Made by a program: the position numbers and the translations under genes. Under the pieces are notes generated by a model, which did no database searches, was not told where the DNA came from, and worked only from the letters and a program-made list of their open reading frames with translations. From positions 1-64,000 of the forward strand of contig NZ_JBIVFT010000005.1 of NCBI RefSeq assembly GCF_044748305.1: a stretch of DNA of 64,000 nucleotides, given 5' to 3'. Source of the DNA: Arthrobacter_E sp044748305 (GTDB taxonomy: Bacteria > Actinomycetota > Actinomycetes > Actinomycetales > Micrococcaceae). Of the stretch, positions 16,279 through 24,021 are shown in pieces; position 1 is the first letter of the stretch, and every line of letters starts with the position of its first letter.

Positions 16279-17223
16279 ATGGAGTGGCAGCCCGACATCC
16301 TGGGACCGGAGTTCGAGTCCCTGGAACTGCACCATGTGCGGGCCGGGACAGCGCAGACCGCGACTCTGATCCGGCACCGGCCGCGCCATCCGGCCGGCGC
16401 ATCGTCGGGTGCCGTCCTGTTTCTGCACGGGTGGAGCGATTACTTCTTCAACAGGGATCTTGCGGAGTTCTTCGCCGGGCAGGGGCTGGACTTCTTCGCG
16501 CTCGATCTGCACAACCACGGCAGGAACCTGCGTCCGGACACCACCGGCGGGTATGTGGCGGATCTCCGCCATTACGACGCCGACATCCAGGCCGCGCTGG
16601 ACGTCGTGAACGAGGGTGGTGAGGCCAGGCCGCTGATCCTGATGGGTCACTCCACCGGCGGCCTGGTGGCTGCATTGTGGGCGGCCAACCACCCCGGACG
16701 GGTGGACGGCCTGGTCCTCAACAGCCCGTGGCTGGAGATGCACGGCAGCCCGGTCGTCCGGCACGCCGCCCGCTCATTGCTGGCTCCGCTGAGCCGGGTC
16801 CGCCCCAAGACGGTGCTCAGGCTTCCGGAACGCGGTTTCTACTGGCGCAGCATCAGCGCCGAAGCCGAGGGCGAATGGGAACTCGACGAGCGGTACCGCC
16901 CTCCCCTGGCCTTCCCTGTCCGGGCGGGCTGGCTGAGTGCGATCCTCAGCGGCCAGGGGCAGGTCGCCCGAGGGCTGGAGCTCCCCATGCCGATCGTCGT
17001 GCTGATGTCCTCCTCCAGTTCCAACGGGCCTCTCTGGCGGGAGGACATGCGCCGCAGCGATGCGGTGCTGGACGTCAACACCATGGCGCTGAGGGCTCTC
17101 GAGCTCGGCCGTTCGGTCACCCTGGAGCGTGTGGATGGAGCCCTGCACGACGTCTTCCTCTCCCCCGCACCGGTCCGGGGCGAGGCCTATGCCCGCCTGG
17201 AACGCTGGCTCCGTGTGCTCTGA
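16279..17223 (+). CDS. Alpha/beta hydrolase (serine aminopeptidase S33-like), copy 1
   Basis: A 314-residue hydrolase with the monoacylglycerol-lipase-like fold. The oxyanion motif is HGWSD (residues 50-54), the nucleophile elbow is GHSTGG with S125, and the likely His is in LHDVFLS near residue 291. No signal peptide. The start follows AGGAGGGGAT, and a TAGGAT box lies at 16234-16239. It is followed after 30 bases by a clear paralogue sharing the HGW(S/A)DYF, ALDL, LNSPWLE and FPxRAGW blocks. The substrate is unknown. Confidence 0.85.
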   Translation: MEWQPDILGPEFESLELHHVRAGTAQTATLIRHRPRHPAGASSGAVLFLHGWSDYFFNRDLAEFFAGQGLDFFALDLHNHGRNLRPDTTGGYVADLRHYDADIQAALDVVNEGGEARPLILMGHSTGGLVAALWAANHPGRVDGLVLNSPWLEMHGSPVVRHAARSLLAPLSRVRPKTVLRLPERGFYWRSISAEAEGEWELDERYRPPLAFPVRAGWLSAILSGQGQVARGLELPMPIVVLMSSSSSNGPLWREDMRRSDAVLDVNTMALRALELGRSVTLERVDGALHDVFLSPAPVRGEAYARLERWLRVL

Positions 17224-17253
17224 TGTGTATACCGATTCAGGAAGGAACTCCTC

Positions 17254-18333
17254 ATGACCTCGTCTCTGCCCACCGGGCTGGTCTGGAGCCAGGACGTGCT
17301 GTTCAATGACTTCGAACAGTGTTCACTCCCCCTCACCGAGGACGAGGAAGGTCCGGTCACCGCGACCCTGGTCAGGCGGAAGGCCCATCGCGAGCTCTCA
17401 CATGCCGCCCGGGAACACCGTTGGCCCTCCTGGCTGAGTGCTGTCCGGCAACGCCGCGCCCAGACATCGGGTCACCAGGACGTCGTCCTCTACGTCCACG
17501 GCTGGGCCGACTATTTCCTCCAGACCGAGCTGGCGGACTACTTCGAAGACCATGGCGCGAGCTTCTATGCGCTCGATCTGCGCAAGTTCGGGCGGAGCCT
17601 CCACGAACACCAGACGGCGGGTTTCAGCGCAGATCTGGAGATCTACGACGAGGACATCGAGGCGGCTCTGTCCGCTCTCGAAGCAGCCGAGAGGCTCCGA
17701 GGGGCCACCGAGTTGAGGATCCACCTGCTCGGCCACTCCCTCGGAGGGCTCATCGCGCCTCTCTGGGCCGATAGGAATCCAGGGCGTCTTGCGAGCGTGA
17801 TCCTCAACTCGCCGTGGCTCGAGCTCCAAGGCAGCTCACTCGTACGGACCATCGCCACGCAATTGGTGGAGCCCTTCGCCAGAGCGGATCCGAAACACGC
17901 CTTCCCCCTGCCGGAGATGCCCGCGTACTGGAAGAGCGTCAGCGACAAGGCCTACGGCGAATGGCATATCGTCTCCGCCTGGCGTCCCCGCGAGTCATTC
18001 CCCATCCGCGCAGGCTGGATCAAGGCCGTCATGAACGGGCACTCCCGGGTGCAGCACGGACTGAACATCGACGCGCCCGTTCTGGTCATGCTGAGCGAAC
18101 GCAGCAAGATCCAGACGGACTACACCGAGGAGCTGAAGACCCTCGACGCCGTGATCGACGTCCATGAGACGGCCAAGAGGGCGCTCGGGCTCAGCCGCCG
18201 GGTGGCGGTGTTCCGCTATCGTGGTGCCATCCACGACATTTTCATGTCCGCCCGCGATGTGCGGGAGCAGGCCTACAAGGAATGCATGGACTGGCTGGTT
18301 CAGACTGCCGCGGAATCGACCGCCGCCCCGTAA
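17254..18333 (+). CDS. Alpha/beta hydrolase, copy 2 (tandem paralogue)
   Basis: A 359-residue homologue of the preceding gene with an insert near residues 45-75. The oxyanion motif is HGWAD (82-86), the nucleophile is S162 in GHSLGG, and the C-terminal catalytic region reads AIHDIFMSARDV. The ATG follows GGAAGGAACTCCTC. Its last 34 bases overlap the last bases of uppS on the opposite strand. The pair arose by tandem duplication and then diverged; both keep complete-looking active sites, so both are probably active, perhaps on different acyl esters. Confidence 0.85.
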   Translation: MTSSLPTGLVWSQDVLFNDFEQCSLPLTEDEEGPVTATLVRRKAHRELSHAAREHRWPSWLSAVRQRRAQTSGHQDVVLYVHGWADYFLQTELADYFEDHGASFYALDLRKFGRSLHEHQTAGFSADLEIYDEDIEAALSALEAAERLRGATELRIHLLGHSLGGLIAPLWADRNPGRLASVILNSPWLELQGSSLVRTIATQLVEPFARADPKHAFPLPEMPAYWKSVSDKAYGEWHIVSAWRPRESFPIRAGWIKAVMNGHSRVQHGLNIDAPVLVMLSERSKIQTDYTEELKTLDAVIDVHETAKRALGLSRRVAVFRYRGAIHDIFMSARDVREQAYKECMDWLVQTAAESTAAP

Positions 18334-19100
18334 CGCCGGTCGCGCCGGGCGTAGTTCTCGACGGCACGGTAGAGGGTGCGCCGGTCGACATCGGGCCACA
18401 ACTCGTCGAGGAAGACGAACTCGGAATACACCGACTGCCACGGCAGGAAGTTGGAACTGCGCTGCTCACCCGAGGAACGCATGAACAGGTCGACGTCGGG
18501 CAGATCCGGCTGGTAAAGATACCGCTGCACCGTCTTCTCGGTGATCCGCCCGGGCTTCAGCCTCCCCGCGGCGACGTCTTCCGCCATCCGGTTGAATCCG
18601 TCCACCAGTTCGGCCCGGCCACCGTAATTGATGCACATGGTGAGCACGCACTGGGTGTTGCCGCGGGTCAGTTCCTCGGCGGCTTCCAGTTCCCGGATGA
18701 CGGATCCCCACAGCCGCGGCCGGCGTCCCGACCAGCGGACCTCCACTCCCCAGCGGTTGAGCTGATCCCGCTGCCTTCGAAGCACGTCCTTGTTAAATCC
18801 CATGAGGAAGCGCACCTCTTCGGGAGAGCGCTTCCAGTTCTCGGTGGAGAACGCGTACACGGTGACGTACTTGACCCCGAGTTCGATCGCTCCGGCCACC
18901 ACGTCCAGCAGGGCCGGTTCGCCCGCCTTGTGTCCCTCGATCCGGGGCAGCCCCCGCTGGTTGGCCCAGCGGCCGTTCCCATCCATGACGATGGCCACAT
19001 GCTGCGGGACCAGAACCCCGGGGACCGACGGCGCCAGGGCCCCGCTGGGATGCGGATAAGGCCGCTCGTATCCGGCACTCGATGCTTCATTGAAGGACAC
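18300..19100 (-). CDS. uppS: Isoprenyl (cis-prenyl) transferase, UppS family
   Basis: Adds isopentenyl diphosphate units in cis to make the long polyprenyl diphosphate lipid carrier for cell-wall synthesis. The 266 residues contain the catalytic MDGNGRWA, the GHKAG motif, YAFSTENWKR, INYGGR and the C-terminal DLFMRSSGEQRSSNF and YSEFVF motifs. In actinobacteria the product may be decaprenyl rather than undecaprenyl diphosphate, which sequence alone does not settle. It follows recO by 18 bases on the same strand, so the two are co-transcribed. Its 3' end overlaps the hydrolase gene. Confidence 0.94.
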   Translation of the reverse strand: MSFNEASSAGYERPYPHPSGALAPSVPGVLVPQHVAIVMDGNGRWANQRGLPRIEGHKAGEPALLDVVAGAIELGVKYVTVYAFSTENWKRSPEEVRFLMGFNKDVLRRQRDQLNRWGVEVRWSGRRPRLWGSVIRELEAAEELTRGNTQCVLTMCINYGGRAELVDGFNRMAEDVAAGRLKPGRITEKTVQRYLYQPDLPDVDLFMRSSGEQRSSNFLPWQSVYSEFVFLDELWPDVDRRTLYRAVENYARRDRRYGAAVDSAAV

Positions 19101-19118
19101 GTGTGTTAATTCCTCAGC

Positions 19119-19874
19119 TCAGGATGATCGGTCGACGTGCTGCAGGGACTTCACCCTGCGTTCCAGATGCCATTGTAGATAGGCCGCCACCAGGCCGGCT
19201 GCTTCGGAGCGCGCCCGTCCGATGGAGCGGTCCGCCTGGTCCCAGTCACCACTGAGCAGCGCCGCAAGCAATTCGACCGTCTCAGGTGCGGGAGCAGGAG
19301 AACCGGGCGGACGGCAGTCCGCGCAGACCATGCCGCCGAGGGCCGCGTTGAAGGCCGAATGCGGACCGGGGGCGTCGCAGCGGGCGCAAGCCGTGAAGCT
19401 CGGGGCCCAGCCGCCGGTGGCCAGCGCCCGGAGAAGGTATGAGTCCAGGATCAGCCCGGGATCATGCGCGCCGCGGCTCAATGCTGCCAGGGCCCCCACC
19501 AGGAGGAGGTACTGCGCCGTTCCCGACTCGCCATCGACGTCGGTCAGTTTCTCCGCGGTCTCGGCCATCGCGGTGGCCACCGTGTAGCGCGAATAGTCGG
19601 AAGCGATCGAGTGTCCATAAGAGCCTTTGCTCTGGGCCTGCGTGACCACCTCGAGACTGCGCCCCGGCACGAGTTGCAGATCCGCCACCATGAACGGCTC
19701 CAGACGAGAGCCGAAACGGCTGCTGGTGCGACGCACCCCGCGGGCCACCGCCCTGATCTGCCCGTGATGCTTGGTGAGCAGCGTGAGGATGCGATCGGCC
19801 TCGCCCAGTTTGTGGGTACGCAGGACGACGGCGTCGTCCCGGTACGCGCGTGAAGTGAAACTCGCCTCTGCCAC
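19119..19874 (-). CDS. recO: DNA repair protein RecO
   Basis: A recombination mediator that helps load RecA on gaps. The 251 residues show the N-terminal OB-fold (RAYRDDAVVLRTHKLGEADRILTLLT), the GVRR...SRFGSRLEPF segment and a zinc-binding C-terminal domain with CARCDAPG and CADCR. The start is GTG. It is upstream of uppS in one operon, a common arrangement in actinobacteria near era and leuA. A leuA terminator lies just upstream. Confidence 0.94.
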   Translation of the reverse strand: MAEASFTSRAYRDDAVVLRTHKLGEADRILTLLTKHHGQIRAVARGVRRTSSRFGSRLEPFMVADLQLVPGRSLEVVTQAQSKGSYGHSIASDYSRYTVATAMAETAEKLTDVDGESGTAQYLLLVGALAALSRGAHDPGLILDSYLLRALATGGWAPSFTACARCDAPGPHSAFNAALGGMVCADCRPPGSPAPAPETVELLAALLSGDWDQADRSIGRARSEAAGLVAAYLQWHLERRVKSLQHVDRSS

Positions 19875-19900
19875 AATTCATTGTCCCACTCGGGACAGGG

Positions 19901-19937
19901 GAAAGGCCCCAGGGACGGCGCGTCCCTGGGGCCTTTC
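19901..19937 (-). terminator. Intrinsic terminator of leuA
   Basis: A perfect 17-bp stem (19901-19917 with 19921-19937) with a GCG loop, immediately after the leuA stop. The minus-strand 3' arm ends in CCTTTC. Confidence 0.88.
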
Positions 19938-19947
19938 GCACCTGGCG

Positions 19948-21687
19948 TCAGACGGAGCGGTCTCTGATGGCCCGGTTGACGGCCGACACCACTGCCTTGA
20001 GCGACGAGGTGCTCGTATTGGATTCGATGCCCACGCCCCACAGGACCCGCTCCCCCACGGCGCACTCGACGTACGCTGCGGCCAGGGCATTGCCACCTTC
20101 ACTGAGCGCGTGCTCGCTGTAGTCCAGGACCCGGACATCCACGCCGTCCTGACGCAGGATGTCCAGCAACGCGGCGATCGGGCCGTTCCCGTGTCCCGTA
20201 CGTTCCTGCTGCTGCCCGTCGATCCGCATCGTGGCATGCAACGTCACGGCGCCGCTCTCATCGGATTCGGTCCGCGTCGCGCCCAGCGCATAACGGCCCC
20301 ACTGCTGGGTCGCCTCCTTGGACGGCAAGTACTCGTCCTGGAAGGCTTTCCAGAGGTCATCCGCGCTCACTTCGCCACCGACCGAATCGGTGCGGCGCTG
20401 AATGACACCGGAGAATTCGATCTGGGCACGACGAGGCAGGTCCAGGTGATGCTCGCTCTTGAGCAGGTAAGCGACACCGCCCTTGCCGGACTGCGAATTG
20501 ACCCGGATCACCGCTTCATAGCTTCGCCCCACGTCCTTCGGGTCGATCGGCAGGTACGGAACCTGCCAGGTGAAGTCGTCGACTGCGACGCCTGCTGCGG
20601 CGGCGTCCGCCTCGAGCGCCTCCAGCCCCTTCTTGATCGCGTCCTGGTGGGAACCCGAGAAGGCCGTGAAGACCAGATCGCCACCGTACGGGGACCGCTC
20701 CGGAACCGGCAGCTGGTTGCAGTATTCGACGGTCCGGCGGATCTCGTCGATGTCCGAGAAATCGATCATCGGATCGACTCCCTGGACGAACATGTTCAGG
20801 CCGAGGGTCACCAGGTCGACGTTGCCGGTGCGCTCACCGTTGCCGAACAGGCAGCCTTCGATCCGGTCGGCGCCGGCCAGGTAGCCGAGTTCCGCCGCCG
20901 CCACACCGGTGCCGCGGTCATTGTGCGGGTGCAGGGACAGGATGATGCCGTCGCGCGGGTGCAGGTTCCGGTGCATCCATTCGATCGAGTCGGCGTAGAC
21001 ATTGGGCGTGGCCATCTCGACGGTGGCCGGCAGGTTGATGATCACCTGGCGGTCGGCCGATGCCTCAAAAATGTCCGCGACGGCGTTGCAGACCCGCACT
21101 GCGTAGTCCAGCTCGGTGCCGGTGAAGGATTCGGGCGAGTACTCGTAGGTGACGTTGGTATCGGTCAGCGTCTCCTCGTACTTCTTGCACAGCCGTGCAC
21201 CCTGCAGGGCGATGTCCAGAATTCCGTCCTCGTCCTGCTTGAAGACGACGCGGCGCTGCAGCGTGGAGGTGGAGTTGTAGAGGTGCACGATGACGTTCTT
21301 CGCACCCTCGATCGACTCATAGGTCCGCTCGATCAAGTGCTCACGGGCCTGGGTCAGAACCTGAATGGTGACGTCATCCGGAATGTGCTTGCCCTCGATG
21401 AGCTGCCGCACGAAGTCGAAGTCGGTCTGGGACGCCGACGGGAAACCGACCTCGATCTCCTTGTAGCCCATCCGGACCAGCAGATCGAACATCTTCATCT
21501 TGCGGGCCGGGCTCATGGGATCGATCAGGGCCTGGTTTCCGTCACGCAGGTCCACCGCGCACCAGCGCGGCGCCTTCTCGATGCGTTTGTCCGGCCAGGT
21601 GCGGTCCGGCAGATCGACGGTGATCTGCTCATGGAACGGGGTGTAACGGTGAGTCGGCATGCCCGAGGGCTGCTGTGCATTTCGCAT
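19948..21687 (-). CDS. leuA: 2-isopropylmalate synthase LeuA
   Basis: First committed step of leucine synthesis: condenses acetyl-CoA with 2-oxoisovalerate. The 579 residues match the long actinobacterial (LeuA type 2) form. Motifs are CAVDLRDGNQAL (metal-binding Asp), EVGFPSASQTDFDF, the HPHNDRGTGVAAAE histidines and FGNGERTGN. The C-terminal LeuA dimer domain (about 430-579) mediates leucine feedback inhibition. The ATG at 21687 gives MRNAQQPSGMPTHRYTPFHEQ, typical. A leucine-rich leader peptide and several hairpins lie in the 166 bases upstream. Confidence 0.97.
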   Translation of the reverse strand: MRNAQQPSGMPTHRYTPFHEQITVDLPDRTWPDKRIEKAPRWCAVDLRDGNQALIDPMSPARKMKMFDLLVRMGYKEIEVGFPSASQTDFDFVRQLIEGKHIPDDVTIQVLTQAREHLIERTYESIEGAKNVIVHLYNSTSTLQRRVVFKQDEDGILDIALQGARLCKKYEETLTDTNVTYEYSPESFTGTELDYAVRVCNAVADIFEASADRQVIINLPATVEMATPNVYADSIEWMHRNLHPRDGIILSLHPHNDRGTGVAAAELGYLAGADRIEGCLFGNGERTGNVDLVTLGLNMFVQGVDPMIDFSDIDEIRRTVEYCNQLPVPERSPYGGDLVFTAFSGSHQDAIKKGLEALEADAAAAGVAVDDFTWQVPYLPIDPKDVGRSYEAVIRVNSQSGKGGVAYLLKSEHHLDLPRRAQIEFSGVIQRRTDSVGGEVSADDLWKAFQDEYLPSKEATQQWGRYALGATRTESDESGAVTLHATMRIDGQQQERTGHGNGPIAALLDILRQDGVDVRVLDYSEHALSEGGNALAAAYVECAVGERVLWGVGIESNTSTSSLKAVVSAVNRAIRDRSV

Positions 21688-21727
21688 GGTTTTCCGGTGC
21701 CTTTTCTTATCGGAAGCTACATTCCTT

Positions 21728-21802
21728 CACGAGCCTCGTGGGCTGTGAGGGTGGCCGGGCGCAACGGACTCCGCGACGAGGAAGCCCGGCTTCTAAAGAA
21801 GC
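21728..21802 (-). promoter_or_regulatory. leuA leader RNA hairpins (LEU-type attenuation element)
   Basis: On the minus-strand transcript three hairpins can form: GCTTCT/AGAAGC (21789-21794 with 21797-21802), which starts six bases after the leader-peptide stop; GCCGGGC/GCCCGGC (21784-21790 with 21754-21760); and CACGAG/CTCGTG (21728-21740). The first two share bases 21789-21790 and so compete. A conserved LEU element upstream of leuA is known in many actinobacteria. No U-run terminator is seen, so control is probably at translation or by a pseudoknot. Confidence 0.6.
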
Positions 21803-21808
21803 GGAAAA

Positions 21809-21853
21809 TCAGGCCTCGCCACGGCAGCTAAGAAGGAGCAGCCCTGTATGCAC
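21809..21853 (-). CDS. Leucine-rich leader peptide of leuA
   Basis: A 14-codon frame, GTG start at 21853 and TGA stop at 21809-21811, encoding MHTGLLLLSCRGEA. Codons 5-8 are four different-synonym leucine codons in a row (CTG CTC CTT CTT). A ribosome short of Leu-tRNA would stall there, close to the hairpins at 21728-21802. A -10-like TACTCT (21860-21865) ends six bases before the GTG, so the leader mRNA is probably leaderless. This explains leucine-dependent control of leuA. Confidence 0.75.
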   Translation of the reverse strand: MHTGLLLLSCRGEA

Positions 21854-21859
21854 GAAGTC

Positions 21860-21865
21860 AGAGTA
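21860..21865 (-). promoter_or_regulatory. -10 box for the leuA leader transcript
   Basis: TACTCT on the minus strand (TANNNT class), six bases before the GTG of the leader peptide. No convincing -35 box is visible. Confidence 0.5.
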
Positions 21866-21957
21866 GCACGTGCGTAGGATGAGGGTGTTCCGCATCACGA
21901 CGATGTCCACCATGTGGCCCACGAGCGGTCGCATCCGTCCCGTCAGGAGACCCTTTC

Positions 21958-23910
21958 GTGCAACCATCAGGCGTTGAGCTCGGCCATGCAGCCCAGGAGA
22001 TCAAGCCCCAGGACGACTTCTACCGGCACGTGAACGGCCGGTGGCTCGAGGAAACGGTGATCCGGGAGGACCGCTCCCTGGAAGGGACCTTCACAGCCCT
22101 TCGTGACTCTTCCGAAGAAGCTGTGCGTGCGCTCATCGAGGAAGCCGCCACCCGTGGGGCCGCTGACGGCGGCATCGCCGCCCAGATCGGAGGCCTGTAC
22201 GCCAGTTTCATGGACGAGGACCGTCTGGAACACCTCGGCCTCGAACCGCTCCGCACCCGTCTGGACGCGGTCGACGAAGTGCGGACTCCCGAGGAACTGG
22301 TCCGGCGGCTGGGCACGCTGTTCCGTGCAGCCGTCCCAGGACTGTTCTACTTCTACCCCTCGCCCGACGCCGGTGACCCGACCAGGGTGCTGCCCTACCT
22401 CGGCCAGTCCGGTCTCGGCCTGCCGGACGAGAGCTACTACCGCGACGAACAGTTCGCCCCCATCGTGGAGAAGTATCAGGACTATCTCGACAGCCTCCTC
22501 TCCCTGGCAGGACGGGAGGACTCTGCCGGCGCCGCGGCTCGGATCGTGGTCCTCGAACGCAAGATCGCTGCCACCCACTGGGACAAGGTCACGCTGCGGG
22601 ATCCGCAGAAGACCTACAACCTGCGCACCGCTCAGGAGCTCGTTGAGGCATTCCCCGTCGCCGGCGCGTGGTTTGAGGCGGCCGGGATCGACAGCACGAA
22701 GTGGACGGAGCTCGTCCTCAGCACTCCCGACTTCTTCCCCGCCCTCCTTGCACTCCTCGAGTCCGAGCCGATGGAGACCTGGCGCGAATGGCTCGTCGCC
22801 CGGATCGTGGACGCGGCTGCACCGTATCTGTCGAAGGACTTCGTCCAGACCCATTTCTCCTTCCACGGGACCGTCCTGAGCGGAACGCCTGAATTGAAGG
22901 ACCGCTGGAAGCGCGGCGTCGCCGTCGTCGAGGACGCCTTGGGCGAGGCCATCGGTGAGCTGTACGTCCGCGAGCACTTCCCCGAGGGACACAAGGGACG
23001 CATGCAGGAACTGGTCTCGCATCTTGTCGAGGCGTACCGTGCCAGCATCACCACGCTGGACTGGATGGGCCCCGAGACCAAGGAGAAGGCCCTGGCCAAG
23101 CTCGATTCGTTCCGGACCAAGATCGGCTACCCGGACAAGTGGATCGACTACTCCTCGATCGTCATCGATCCGGCGGACCTTCTGGGGAACGTCGAACGGG
23201 CCCATGAGGCCGACGTCGACCGCCATGTCGAGGAGATCGGCGCTCCCGTGGACCGGGACAAGTGGCTCATGACGCCGCAGACCGTGAACGCCTACTACCA
23301 TCCCGTGCTGAACGAGATCGTTTTCCCTGCCGCCATCCTTCAGCCGCCCTTCTTCCAGGCCGATGCGGACGATGCCGTCAACTACGGGGCCATCGGTGCC
23401 GTGATCGGCCACGAGATCGGACACGGCTTCGACGACAAGGGTTCGCAGTACGACGGCGACGGCACTCTCCGCAATTGGTGGACGGATGAGGACCGCACCG
23501 CTTTCGAGGAGAGGACCCACCGCCTGGTGGACCAGTTCAACGCTCTCGAACCGAGTGAAGCACCGGGACACCATGTCAACGGCGAGCTCACGCTCGGGGA
23601 GAACATCGGGGATCTGGGCGGACTGGGCATCGCCTACAAGGCTTACCGGGCGTCGCTCGACGACGCCGATGCCCCGGTCCTCGACGGTCTGAGTGGCGCC
23701 CAGCGGTTCTTCTTCGCCTGGGCCACCGGCTGGCGTCAGGTGATCCGTTCCGAGGAGGCCATCCGTCGTGTGACCATCGACCCGCACTCCCCCAACGAGT
23801 TCCGTGCCAACGCGATCGTCAAGAACCTCGATGCCTTCCATGACGCCTTCGGCGTAACGGAAGGAGACGACATGTGGCTGGCGGAGGACGAGCGGGTCCG
23901 CATCTGGTAG
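21958..23910 (+). CDS. pepO: M13-family zinc metallopeptidase (PepO/neprilysin-like)
   Basis: A 650-residue oligopeptidase. The zinc motif is H485-E-I-G-H489 within VIGHEIGHGFDDKG, with the third ligand E548 in ENIGDLGG and the stabilising D552. The N-terminal M13 domain (about 15-400) begins with IKPQDDFYRHVNGRWLE, typical of the family. No signal peptide is visible, so it acts in the cytoplasm. The GTG start at 21958 has little ribosome-binding sequence. It is monocistronic and ends at a strong terminator. The usual C-terminal CRVW is VRIW here. Confidence 0.92.
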   Translation: MQPSGVELGHAAQEIKPQDDFYRHVNGRWLEETVIREDRSLEGTFTALRDSSEEAVRALIEEAATRGAADGGIAAQIGGLYASFMDEDRLEHLGLEPLRTRLDAVDEVRTPEELVRRLGTLFRAAVPGLFYFYPSPDAGDPTRVLPYLGQSGLGLPDESYYRDEQFAPIVEKYQDYLDSLLSLAGREDSAGAAARIVVLERKIAATHWDKVTLRDPQKTYNLRTAQELVEAFPVAGAWFEAAGIDSTKWTELVLSTPDFFPALLALLESEPMETWREWLVARIVDAAAPYLSKDFVQTHFSFHGTVLSGTPELKDRWKRGVAVVEDALGEAIGELYVREHFPEGHKGRMQELVSHLVEAYRASITTLDWMGPETKEKALAKLDSFRTKIGYPDKWIDYSSIVIDPADLLGNVERAHEADVDRHVEEIGAPVDRDKWLMTPQTVNAYYHPVLNEIVFPAAILQPPFFQADADDAVNYGAIGAVIGHEIGHGFDDKGSQYDGDGTLRNWWTDEDRTAFEERTHRLVDQFNALEPSEAPGHHVNGELTLGENIGDLGGLGIAYKAYRASLDDADAPVLDGLSGAQRFFFAWATGWRQVIRSEEAIRRVTIDPHSPNEFRANAIVKNLDAFHDAFGVTEGDDMWLAEDERVRIW

Positions 23911-23954
23911 CTCCCCGCAGTCCGCCATCCGGACCGCTGAACGATCAGTACCGG

Positions 23955-23998
23955 AAAGGGGTGGGTCCCGGAAGCATGCTTCCGGGACCCACCCCTTT
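23955..23998. terminator. Bidirectional terminator between pepO and the LCP gene
   Basis: A perfect 21-bp inverted repeat (23955-23975 with 23978-23998) between two converging genes, with AAA and TTT at the outer ends. Confidence 0.9.
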
Positions 23999-24021
23999 GG
24001 TATTCCGCGGTACTCCGTGGA

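Noticed and set aside
21967..23928. 653-codon open frame opposite the M13 peptidase
   Set aside because: Antisense to a gene with an intact HEIGH zinc motif; no independent signal.
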